Source: Plasmopara viticola (taxonomy: Eukaryota > Oomycota > Peronosporomycetes > Peronosporales > Peronosporaceae). From it: 64,000 bases of DNA. The DNA lies in the NCBI GenBank assembly GCA_001695595.3, contig MBPM02000023.1, positions 856,197 to 920,196 on the forward strand. The letters are read 5' to 3'. This document shows, piece by piece, positions 1 to 9,900 of the stretch. A program made the translations under genes and the position numbers. The notes under the pieces were generated by a model that saw nothing but the letters and a program-made list of their open reading frames with translations, ran no database searches and was not told the origin of the DNA. Numbering within the stretch: position 1 is the first letter of the stretch; each line of letters begins with the position of its first letter.

Positions 1-933
1 CAAGAACAAGCGGTCCAACATTACGTCCGTTTTCGTGTCCTAGTCAACATTCGAATTATCGACAAAGTACTTGCCACCTAGCACGTCGAATTCCTTAAAC
101 ATAAATACACCCCTAAGATGTTTATCTTTGTGCGTTCGAGAGCGATGCAGGCGTCCTTCGACTTAACTTTAATTCAAAGATTGCCATCGGGAAGTTTGGA
201 CACTTGGCCACTCTCGAAGTTGCTGTACAGGCGCTCAAGTACATCATTGCCTTGATGCTTGCCCGTTAGCGATGCCATAATCTTCTGGATCGGTGTTTTT
301 GCAAACGTGCGTCCGGTATCGATTACCATATCCTACTTGGCACGAGGAAGGGTATATGGCCGCATCTGCTCCATGTGAGAGGCGATGAATGACCAGTCCC
401 CGCCACAGCGTACTGACTTTCGATTGCTTCAATGTCGCAGGCGAGTGGCTTGGGCGTTTCTACACGCCGACGCGCAGCGTCAGCGTCGTCGGTGCTCCGA
501 CGAATGGTTTCTTGCTGCGCAAGTAAGCTAGCCATGGTCGGACGAATGTCTTCATCTGGTGGGGATGAGACATTTTTGACGCATGACTGAGGGGAGAGAA
601 TCGATTCACTGTCCGGACCACCAGGCGCTTTTGACCCAGCGAACGCGTCCGAGGTGGAAGCATTAAGTTTCGGCAGCGTGACCGTAGCCGCGTCGTCAGT
701 TGAACTGGAAGTCAGAGGCAACTCTATATCGAGTCCCTTCTCCAATTGATGATTCCTTACATTAAGTAACAACGCAGACGGGACAGATTTGACGTTTTCG
801 AAAGATTCTTTGCGAAACGCGCGGGTAGAAATGTCAGGGCTGTCCATTGCGATAGAACGAAGGGTAGAAAGGGTGGTTGAAAGGGGGTATTTCCTATGAT
901 TTGACTTGCGTAGTAGCCGGCAAATTGGGAAGT
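1..933 (-). mobile_element. Decayed LINE copy, 5' part (5' UTR and ORF1 start)
   Basis: This fragment is the 5' end of a second, diverged copy of the LINE at 52318-59683; it runs out of the left window edge. Its first 20 nt (ACTTCCCAATTTGCCGGCTA, reading leftward from 933) match the 5' end of the intact copy with one change and start immediately beside a tRNA-Ile gene, as in the intact copy. The ORF1 start ATG is at 847 and aligns with the ATG at 52418 of the intact copy. The shared ORF1 block RPTMxxLLAQQETIRR ... ARRRVETPKPLACD is plain to see. A one-base deletion near 400-410 shifts the frame, and in-frame stops follow (for example near 335 and 40), so the copy is dead. It is not a host gene. 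Confidence 0.9.
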
Positions 934-1006
934 GGTCGTATAGCTCAGTCGGTAGAGAACAGTGCTAATGACGCTGCGGTCCTGGGTTCATGCCCCTGTA
1001 TGACCA
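934..1006 (+). pseudogene. Decayed tRNA-Ile(AAU) copy beside LINE 5' end
   Basis: The 73-nt tRNA shape and the AAU anticodon remain, but C25 is A (breaks a D-stem pair), the T stem has a mismatch, and the T loop reads TTCATGC, losing A58 and the B box. It is probably inactive. The minus-strand LINE fragment begins at the base just before G1. Confidence 0.85.
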
Positions 1007-1427
1007 TAATTTGGGTATCGACGGCCGTAATTTTCCGTCAAGTTGTTTCTTTACCGTTTTGACTTATTTTTATTGCTGTGTACATTGTCATATACTGCCG
1101 AGCACACCGGAACAAAAAAAAATATCAAAAGCAATTATTGTCGCTTCACGCATACCGGTGTTGTCTCTTCGCAACTTCAAAGCCTCATGCAGCTGTCGGA
1201 GGGATGTGTGAACAAACAAATAAGTAAAAACAATGCCTTGATAGAACCAGTGAATTCATTTCTTGTTGAGCTGTCGCAAAGATTGACCGGGATGTAAAAT
1301 AAATCGACAGATAGCGAATAAACTTGGCATCAGTGTGCTCGTATGCAGTGATCCGTTATTGTATGCATGGTTTGCAATTGTAAACGGGTTTCGTGTTTGT
1401 AAGTACTGAGCAAGGTAATTCGTTAGC
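1007..1427 (+). repeat. Diverged tRNA-array spacer, inverted relative to main array
   Basis: This is the reverse complement of the main-array spacer in diverged form. It keeps the blocks ACGGCCGTAATTT, TTATTTTTATTGC, GTGTGAACA and GTGAATTCATTTCTTGTTGAGC, and the interval between the two flanking tRNA copies is 494 bp, matching the short spacer class. No gene is seen in it. Confidence 0.8.
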
Positions 1428-1500
1428 GGTCGTATAGCTCAGTCGGTAGAGCACAGTGCTAATAATGCTGCGGTCCAGAATTCGAGCCCCTGTTTGACCA
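1428..1500 (+). pseudogene. Decayed tRNA-Ile(AAU) copy
   Basis: It has 73 nt with an intact A box, anticodon loop CTAATAA and T loop TTCGAGC. The T stem is CAGAA against CCCTG (two mismatches) and the acceptor stem has A67 changed to T. It may be weakly expressed or dead. Confidence 0.8.
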
Positions 1501-2089
1501 TGTTTGGGTTTCAACGGCCGTAACTTACTGTCAAATAGTTTTTTTTTCATTTTGGCTTATTTTTATTGCTGTGTATTTTGTCATATACTGCCACACTACC
1601 CGAGTGTCAAAGTCTTGCAGCAAACAAAAAAATATCAAAAGCAAGAAATGTCGCTTCATGAATACCAGAAGAGACTATTTTCATTTTAAAAGATGCTATT
1701 GGCTATGTATCTAATTTTTTCGCCGCATAACTGCTTAAACTCTCCAACCTCGACTTACCAATGGTCATTCCTTTCACACAAACAAGTCCAGTCACTAGCT
1801 ATGGCAGATGATTTTCACGCCTATGATGGCGTTTACTCTTTGCAGTATCTCCTCTAATCAAGTCTAAGAATACCTCTTCAACAAGTTCTACTCAGCCGAT
1901 GGTTACTGTTCAAGGTGGGATAAGCGAAGCTTGTCCATCGTTGAAGATAGCTTTTAAATCTCAAACGAAAACTCTTACGGCTGCGCCTGATACTGGTGCT
2001 ATTTCTTAATTTGGGAAGCTTTTGGCATCTGAGTTTGCAGCGATCTCCACACAATACATTGAACACATGGCAGTATCAGCGCAAGCTCA
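1501..2089. other. End of inverted array remnant, then unassigned DNA
   Basis: Up to about 1690 the sequence is the diverged trailer side of the tRNA unit (ACGGCCGTAACTTACTGTC, TTATTTTTATTGC). From 1690 to about 2090 nothing is recognisable. Confidence 0.5.
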
Positions 2090-3240
2090 AAGTCGACTAT
2101 CAAATTATCAACTGCCTCATTTATTGGTGGGTGTGGCCATCATCGTAAGTGACCGGTCTCAGTTCTTTGAGCCTCCAAGGAAGAAACGTCATGCTGCTGC
2201 GGCGCGTTTATGTCTGGCGATTGTTTGGCCTCACCTTGGATGGTCACGAGAGCGATTAACAGAGGCAAAGCTGCGCTATTCACATTTTTAAGACTTCGAG
2301 GATATATTGATTACGATTGCCGACATTCCTGTACATAATACGATTAAAGCTCTGATGACAGAAACGCTTATACTACAACAGTTGAGTAAGTTCTATGAGA
2401 TTTTGAGCAAGGTCGAGATGGCAAAGTCATAGAAGGGCTTTTAGAATGCGCTGCGGAAAATTAAGCAGCTGCTATTGAGACGATGGCTAAGATTTTTTAA
2501 CTGTCGAGCTTGTTCGTTAAGCAACATTACACCAAAACCCCGAACAATAAGGCTATGACAAAAGCCCGTCTTATCACGTTCACGCGAAGCTCAATGGTGG
2601 ACACTTCGGTTGGACTTAAAGTGCTCGTAAATTGGTGAGAAAACACTACCGTAGCAGCGATAAAATTTGAGGACAAAATTTTAAATTATCGACAAATAGG
2701 AGATGCTGTTTTGGCCCACGAACGTGTGACCAATCTAGTTGAAGAATGGACTGCAGAGCGTACAATTACGAGGTTCGACTTGGGAAAACCCAAAGCTGGG
2801 GATTGAGGATCTTGTGCGGCGCTTGCCAGTGCCGGTGGTGCTGCTGTTTTTAGCCTTTACGCTGCGAGCGGGCTCGCACTAGCTAATTAGGTAGCAAAAT
2901 CGGGAACCTTTTTGTTGGTTAGGCTCCTCCGCCGTCGCGTCTATTCTTGTCGGTACTGGACGTTGGAAGAGAGTATTATGACTATCGAAAAAAACACAAT
3001 AAGCCGAAGGCTCTTGCAGTGCTTTCGTCAACAAGCAAACGGCTAATGCGACAGGACTTCGATGAGGGATTCTGAGCCGCACAACGGCCGCAGCGGGTGT
3101 GGAAATGGGTGTGTTTGGAGTAGGATCTGCTCTGAAGATGTGGGCGGTAGTTGGTGTTGCCACTCGACCCATACATTTTATGGTGGCCACCAGTGCAGCC
3201 GTTGCCGGCGACTTTGTAGCATAATCTGGTGAAGCCAGGA
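2090..3240 (+). pseudogene. Broken paralogue of the lipase-DnaJ gene (middle part)
   Basis: Scattered reading frames on the plus strand match the middle of the 1425-aa protein encoded at 6944-11221, in the same order. Around 2410-2480 the frame reads EGLLECAAEN then a stop, against EEFFDCAAEYDNAAIEAMAE. Around 2945-3065 it reads LDVGREYYDYRKKHN and LAVLSSTSKRLMRQDF, against VDIGKEYYDYRKRH and LGVLSTTTEQLMMHDF. Around 3180-3210 it reads VATSAAVAG against VATSAAIVGG. Stops and frame changes interrupt every block, so no long protein is possible. It is an old duplicate lying in the opposite orientation to its parent about 4 kb away. The limits are approximate. Confidence 0.7.
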
Positions 3241-4045
3241 GATGCGCGATCTCTACTGCATGCCTCAAGTGTTGCCTTCATCTTGTCGAGGTCGTCTTTT
3301 TCGCCGAAATGGACGAGAGAAAATAAAGCTCAGAAATTATTTTCCACTTCATTAGATTGGGTATTCAATAGACTGCTACTGTTTTTTTCCTTTTCACACG
3401 ATGTTTCTGCCTTAGCTCTCAGAATTTGGGCATCATTATATCTCGCTTTCTTTCTACTTCATCAATTTGGCTTGGCCTTGACTTTCGACGCTCGAGGCTT
3501 TAAATTAATTTGTAAATTTAGCTCTACGCTACTACACCTTTCCTCGGAAGCTAGGATCTTTAAGTGCTCATCCTAAGCGTATGATGGCGTGCTTGCAGTA
3601 AACAACTGTTCGCTTGTAAAGTATTGCTGCCCCGCAATCAAAGCAAGTATATGCAATGCCTATGATGATTTCCTTTTTCTTATTGTTGCGAAGAGTGACT
3701 ACAAGACGAAGTAGGAAAGGCACAGACAATTAAACTTTGTCTTATAGGAACGATGCGCAGACCACGCAATCGACAGCTACCGCCTCGAGTTCCCGAGCAC
3801 TGCCCCCAGCCTCTCCAGACTGTCCACTCTTCGATGTCTTGTGCTCGCTGAAGGGCTATAAGATCCGATTAATTGTTTATGAAGACAAGACGATGAGCCG
3901 TCATGCACATCTGCATTGCTTCACTCTTGTTTTCGTAGTGTGCGGCTTTATAGGTTTCATTTGAGCCAAGATAATTAAATTCTGAGACATTAAGCTAAGT
4001 AGTAGAAGCACCAGAGTTAACGTGATGTATAGTCACAGCTTATCT
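3241..4045. other. Gap without recognisable gene
   Basis: Short open frames exist (3229-3576 and 3737-3964, plus strand) but they lack family resemblance and clear splice structure, and the second one begins with TTG. I see no RNA gene or repeat here. Confidence 0.4.
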
Positions 4046-4963
4046 CTAAGCTGGTTGAAAGATTTCCCACACCTCAATATCTGCTGCTGCAAAATGCGGA
4101 TGGTACTCATTCGCGCCGATGACGCGCAGCAAAAACTTCTTTGTCTTCATGAGCTCCCAAAATTTTTGTTTGGGCTCGAAATGTTGATAGTAACGATGTT
4201 CATACGAAATGAGGATCCGAGTATAGGGTTTACTGAGTAGTGTTAAGGCTTCCACAAGCGGTTCGATCGGGTACAATCGTGGGAGAATGCAATCTGATAC
4301 CAGAATGAGATCCGGGTACACATTCTCAGATGGCAAAATGAGACTACAAGGTGGAGAATGCCCCCACTCATACACATCAACATTGACCACGACGTTCTTG
4401 TCGATCACGCCATCCTGCTGTGCCAAGTCTACGTTCTCCTGCATGATAAAGCGAACGTTGTCCATATCCGTCAGTACGACTCTACCAGCTTTGAGTAACA
4501 TCGCCGCTGCGATCCCCACAGCACCTGTTCCGCTTCCTAACTCGAGCACAAACGGGTCGTCTGAATTTATAAGCACTTTCGAGTTGTTAGCTACTCGATA
4601 TTCCAGGTGTTTCAGCAGTACGCAAGCAGCAGGCCACACTGTGAGACCCGTGCCGAAACCATTGAGTTCTCCCTGTAGTACTTGCTTGATGCGCAGCGGT
4701 TTGTTGTCAACGGAGTCGTGAAAGTAAGGCTTCGTGGAAAACGCATCGCGCCACACCAGCGTCTGCCATGCCACAAATCCAACGACTTCTTCTGGCAGTA
4801 AGGCGTGTCGCGCTCCATCCCTCGTTTCACCAGTATGGGCTTTTCCTTTACCCGCAATATCTGATGAGAGGATCTTCTTGATCTTTTGTTGCGATTGGAG
4901 TTTGTGATGTACTCCCTGCCGCAGCAGGTGCATGAATTTCTTTCTCTTCTCCAAGTCGGTCAT
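4046..4963 (-). CDS. Class I SAM-dependent protein methyltransferase, METTL21/FAM86-like
   Basis: This is a single-exon 305-aa protein starting at ATG 4963. It carries the marks of the lysine methyltransferase 16 family (METTL21/FAM86 type, PF10294): the pre-motif GTGLTVWPAACVLLKHL (residues 104-120), SAM-binding motif I ELGSGTGAVG (141-150), post-I VVLTDMD (162-168) and a catalytic-side SDCIL (223-227) before LISYEHR (251-257). Members methylate lysines on chaperones, translation factors and similar proteins; the substrate here cannot be read from sequence. The N-terminal 90 residues are basic and unassigned. The gene ends about 80 bp from unassigned DNA on its left. It lies tail-to-head with the FAM133-like gene, 159 bp from that gene's stop codon. 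Length and motif order look complete. Confidence 0.85.
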   Translation of the reverse strand: MTDLEKRKKFMHLLRQGVHHKLQSQQKIKKILSSDIAGKGKAHTGETRDGARHALLPEEVVGFVAWQTLVWRDAFSTKPYFHDSVDNKPLRIKQVLQGELNGFGTGLTVWPAACVLLKHLEYRVANNSKVLINSDDPFVLELGSGTGAVGIAAAMLLKAGRVVLTDMDNVRFIMQENVDLAQQDGVIDKNVVVNVDVYEWGHSPPCSLILPSENVYPDLILVSDCILPRLYPIEPLVEALTLLSKPYTRILISYEHRYYQHFEPKQKFWELMKTKKFLLRVIGANEYHPHFAAADIEVWEIFQPA

Positions 4964-5122
4964 TATTTAGAACAAGAAGTGGTTGTGTGACGGATCGAGC
5001 CTCGGTGATTTTAATGTTGACTTAAGATTATTCTGCTTAGCAAAGATGGTGTCGCAAATCGTATAAACAGTCTATAGGATAAGTTACATTGGCATTGCGT
5101 CGTCGGCATCATTAAATGTACA

Positions 5123-5795
5123 CTATGAAGATTCTTTACTTGACTGCTGCAGAAAGGACGACAGGCGCACAGGCGAAAGCGAAGAATCCCGGTCTTTCGT
5201 GTGCGAAGATAATTTCTTGCTCTTATTGACACGCTTGTGTCTCCAAAAGGAGTCATCATTTGAGCCCTCGTCGCTGTCTTCCGAGTCCGAGGATCTCCAA
5301 CGACGCTTACGCTTTTTTCTACATGGAAAATGTAAGAAATTTTAACTTCCAATCTAGTCTCATTTTATCCTCACTTATTTCTTCGATTTTTGTGCCTGGA
5401 ACGTCGGCGCTCGCCCTCACGGCTTAAAGCATCCGATGACAATGACCGTGATCGCTTTTTAGTTTTTTTCTTTCTCTTCTTGGTGACGGAAACTCCGGCA
5501 AGTTTCTATATGAATGCATCAAATTCCATTACCCTTCATTGACTTAAGTTGTATACCTCGAATGACAAACCTTTTCCCTCACAGCATCTAGCTTTTTCCT
5601 GTACTCTTTCATTTCATTCTCTCCATTACCTATGAGATCTAGCTTGTCTGCATTCTCCTTTTTATACTGTTCCCACGTCGGTCGATTTGGGTCTTTAATG
5701 CGGTCAGCAATGGTGCGCTCGTCCTTGCCCGTCATCATGCGCATTAAGGCGTCCATGGTAGCAGACTGCGGAGCTGCAATTTTGTCTCCGGACAT
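5123..5795 (-). CDS. FAM133-like Lys/Ser/Arg-rich nuclear protein (3 coding exons)
   Basis: The model joins coding exons 5795-5571, 5505-5375 and 5318-5123, giving 183 aa. Introns are GTTTGT...ATAG and GTGAGG...GTAG, and phases agree (225 + 131 + 196 nt). Residues about 28-75 (RPTWEQYKKEN then a Lys/Glu helix ending KKLDAVREK) resemble the conserved block of FAM133 proteins, RPTWEEVKE...KKELEKHREKL. The rest is a basic, serine-rich tail (KKRKKKTKKRSRSLSS, then RRWRSSDSEDSDEG) typical of splicing-associated nuclear proteins. A further intron, 5857-5809 (GTAAGC...TCAG), implies a non-coding 5' exon near 5858-5940, so the start at ATG 5795 (MSGDK) follows the splice junction. The start codon lies 261 bp from that of the divergent proteasome chaperone gene, so they probably share a promoter. 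Function is inferred from weak family likeness. Confidence 0.65.
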
Positions 5796-5857
5796 GTTCT
5801 GGTGGGCTCTGAGAAGGCACAAAAGCAATAAAATTAGTCACTAGGTAGGCTGCTTAC

Positions 5858-6056
5858 CAAGCACTGAAGGGCGGGAAGCTTGTACACTACTGTGGAGGCC
5901 TTCCGGATCGCGTGGTCGTCAATCTGGCGATCATGCACCTGTTTATTTAGTGGCTACATCTGTACTCCTTTCATATAGATTGTTGGATGTTAGATGATAG
6001 GATATTATTGCACTCCATTTCGAGATTTCCCGAAGAAAAGTAAATCTTTGGTCTAC
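5858..6056. promoter_or_regulatory. Bidirectional promoter region and 5' UTR exon
   Basis: The FAM133-like gene (-) and the UMP1/POMP gene (+) start head to head. The FAM133-like 5' UTR exon occupies roughly 5858-5940, leaving about 115 bp for a shared promoter. No TATA box or other element is certain. Confidence 0.4.
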
Positions 6057-6728
6057 ATGGTGAGTGACGCGGATCCCGTAATTGTTCGAACGGCCGCTGA
6101 TCGACTTCTTGCACTTTGCGTGGTGTTTGTTTTTTCTGCCTGAAGAACTCAGCCAGCCTCCCTCTCGTACGCGCTTCCCCTGACGCCTTGCGCCACGGCT
6201 TCTACAACGCCAGTGAAGACATGCGACCATTACATGAAGTTCAACGATTGCAGACTACAGTGCGTTATATTAATTGGGTGATTTTGATCATGCCAATGTG
6301 AAGATTTCTATGCTGTAGCACCGCCAATCCAACTGGGAGCTTAAAATGTCGACGGTTGAGCAGGTTTACGGCAAGGCGGCGGCCATGCGTCTGCGTACAG
6401 AAAAGGCGGTACTTGAGCAGTATACAGTAAGTTAAAATGTATGTACATGTTGTATCGTACAGCTTTTATATAATTTGTGCTTTGGTGCCGCTATTTGTAG
6501 CGTCTGCCAGGACTACCCAGTTCGCACGCTGGTCTGGACACGCTTACGGGAGCGGACGAGCAGATTCAATTTGCTGATTTTCTCAACGGTAAGATCATCC
6601 GCTTCGCCTCGCGCAAGTCAAAAAGGCTTACTCTGGTATCTGTTATCTATGTCACAGACCCAAATGAGCACCCAGAAAACGCTTTACGTGTACACGAGGC
6701 GATGGAAGTGAAGCTCTCTATTTTTTAA
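6057..6728 (+). CDS. UMP1: Proteasome maturation factor UMP1/POMP (5 exons)
   Basis: The gene encodes the chaperone that helps assemble 20S proteasome half-mers and is degraded on completion. Exons are 6057-6059, 6146-6259, 6319-6426, 6501-6588 and 6658-6728, giving 127 aa; human POMP has 141. All introns are GT-AG with agreeing phases. Similarity to POMP is clear in order: LRHGFYN (against LRKGF), SNWELKMSTVEQVYG (against the conserved NWxLNxxKM...QG block), YTRLPGLPSS (against VQRLPFLSS) and FADFLNDP...MEVKLSIF (against FEDILNDP...VEYKLGLL). The first exon contributes only the ATG, immediately followed by a strong GTGAGT donor; the second begins NSASLPLV. The gene is invisible as a single open frame because its exons are short. 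It converges on the lipase-DnaJ gene, with 215 bp between stop codons. Confidence 0.85.
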
Positions 6729-6943
6729 CTAGCTCTCAGCGCGAAGCATACATATTCGCGACGAAAGCTGTGATTATGGTGGCGCATACGATATGTCTGA
6801 TTAATGACACGTAGACAACACTTTTACTGAGTACATCTTTTTGTTCATGTTTGGTTGTAACACAATAACGGAGCAATATTAATCCAATAACGTAGTAGGC
6901 AGGAAAGCCACGATGCTGACATTTAAGATATCGGCGCTGCCAT

Positions 6944-9900
6944 TCAGGAAATTGGCGCTGCCATGAGCGCTAGGCAGTGGAGATCCTCGTGTTTTACTGA
7001 AGCTTCGTCCTGAACAAGTATATTTCGTCGCTGCAAGTAACGCTGTAGACCTTGTGTTGACAATAGAGAGCACATGACATCAAGGCGCTCATCAAAATTA
7101 GAGCGCATTTCATTATCGTCTTTGGCTGCCTTTAGAGCAGTATTTTCAGTCCTTGTTGCATCGTTTTCATTGTCAGACTCAAATACCGATACCTGCGTCG
7201 TGTCACCACCCGTAAAGCCGAACCCGTCGCACACAAGGGTATGCTGTGGCCCAGCATCCGATAAACCCTCATGCAAGGCAACAATAGTCTTACGTGCAGA
7301 CTCCTTTCGCGCCATATTTTCAGACGCCAACTGCTCTAAGAGTTGGAACGCATCTCCACTCGTTAAATGACCATGATTTACTAGAAATTCAATTTGAGCC
7401 TTTAGTATCAAGCCTTCAGCATCAACTCCTGTCGACAATTCTTTCGATGTGGGCACAGTACTCTTCGTCCCAGCAAGACCGAGCTCTGCAATGACAGACG
7501 GGTACATTGCAGCATTATGCTCTGCAAGCAGTGGCGTCGCTTTGCTTGCATTTCTATATGAAAAGTATTTCGCATAGCTGTTCCACCATGTCTCACCAGC
7601 CACGGATTGTGATACTTTCTTCGACCCTTCATCATTAAGCTCACAAAGCGTTCGAGCTGCTTCCGAGCTCACCCACTCCCAAAACATGCTCCATGTCACT
7701 GGCCCTTCAAACTGATTATCTAGAATCACAGCCATCGTTCTCTCGTACCCGCTCTCAGAGATAGAGTCTATTGCACCATAAAGCTTTCTCATCAGCGCAA
7801 TGCAATCTTTCTTTGAGATAGTGCCCACGGCGTCTGGGTCAAACTCATCAAATAGGAGACGTGCTCCAAGCTCCAGACGATCAATGTGCTCCTTCGCATT
7901 CTGTTGACTTGTAAAGTAACCCAGCGTCGATGCAGAATAAGCCTTGGACCCAGCAAAAAAACCCAACATACCGCCAACGATAGCAGCACTGGTGGCGGCC
8001 ACAATGCCCACAGGCCCAGCCGCAACTCCAGCCGTACTCCACATTCCCAAAGCTGACGCCACAGTGTACGCGCCAATGCCTGCTCCCGCCGCTGCTGCTG
8101 TACGACTGGCAACTACTTCGCCGGTTTTTAGCCTAAAATCGTGCATCATTAGCTGCTCGGTTGTCGTCGAAAGGACACCTAGAGACTTTCGGTCAGCATG
8201 TCGCTTGCGATAGTCGTAGTACTCCTTCCCGATATCGACGAGAATTGACGCAATTGTAAGCGGGGCAGCCACGGCACCACCTGATGTTAGAGACGTTCGG
8301 GCCATACCATTCGCCAGAGCTACACCACCAGCGGCACGGATCCCGCTGTCCAAGGCACCATCTCCGCTTGCGGCGACAAGGCTTTTGATGGTGCAGGCAG
8401 TTTTGCCAGCAGCTAAATGATATCGAGCCACGACGCGATCCGCTAGCTTCGCTCGCTTGGACTCCAAAATCTCATCTTTTGTAGCTTTTGCCAGTGAAGC
8501 CCCACGTGATATGAATTCTTTTTGTATAAAACCTATCATCGATTTGCACCTTGTAAGTTGTACAATGGCAGACGAACTTCCTTCTCGCCAATCTTGCACA
8601 GTGGCCAGGCCAAATGGAGTGGTGACCGTCGATCCATGAGGAAAGTGCATTCCTTTACTTATCATGATATCTGTGCCTTGTACTTTCACTTTCTCCTCAA
8701 GGCACTTTTCATCCAATAATGCGTCATCACTGAACTGCATTGATACCACATCCATGAGATCGAAGCAGTCGAAGAACTCCTCCTCAGCCATCGCCTCTAT
8801 AGCAGCATTGTCATACTCGGCGGCACAATCAAAAAATTCTTCAATGAGCTCGTCTTCTGCAGCATCTTCCACCTGCTTCATGTTTATCAGTGTTTGCTGA
8901 GTTTTGTTTATTGTAAGCTTTTCCGCAGTGCTGTCATTTCTGCCTAAGCTGAGAGTAGCATTGCTAGCTATTATTAAATCATCTTTTTTTTTCTCTCGAT
9001 CGCCAGCTTCTTGAACAAGGTGCTGCGTTGCATTGGAGTACTCTGAGTGGCGGAAATCTTCTAGCAGCAATAATAGGCAGTCACTGGGCATCTTTCTTAC
9101 CACTGCTGCTTGATGTTTCTTTTTCGACGTTTCCGAGTAATGAGACCACGCATTTACAATAAGTGCCGCGCTTGCTCCAACAGCCACAGCACCTCCAACA
9201 ACAGAAATTGTTCGTAGACCAACACTTGCACCAGATCTACCAGCAGCCTGAGTAGGTTTTGCAATATCGCCCGAAAGAACCTCTTCGGGTTCCAAGTACA
9301 AAATTTGTTCATGTTGATTTGCACCAATTCCGATAGTACGTGACACACGAACACGATCGGGCACAAAGATATTGTCATGGTTATTTGGACTAAAATTGTC
9401 TCGAACGGACGAAGATGTACGCAAAGGGTGCACAACGGTCGAGCTTGAAGTAGTAAAACGCGACTTAACTTTCGTGGCCACTCCTGAGAGGTTTTCAATA
9501 ACGTCACGAAAGGTAGCGATTGCCTCATCAAGAGTCATACCGTTTACCGTGCCATTGCGCACAAATTCTTCCTTTAAACTGGGAGAGTCGTTCAGATGCG
9601 CGTCATACGCCTTCCGTGCTTCAGAATCGGATAAAACCTCGTAAGATTCTGCCAGTAACTTAAAGTTTTCTTCTGCGATCGCTTGCTCCTCCACATTGGT
9701 GAGGTTGTTTGCCCATCGATCTGGATGCCACTTAAGTGCTAACCGCTTGTAAGCGCTTCGTATTTGTCGCTCCGTTGCATTTCGAGGAACGCCAAGACGC
9801 TCGTAAAAGTCCATCAGAACATTAATTTGTATGGCATTCGAACGGCGCCCGACAGCAGTCACATACACACTCATCAAGTGCTGCAAGATAGCGTCACCCG

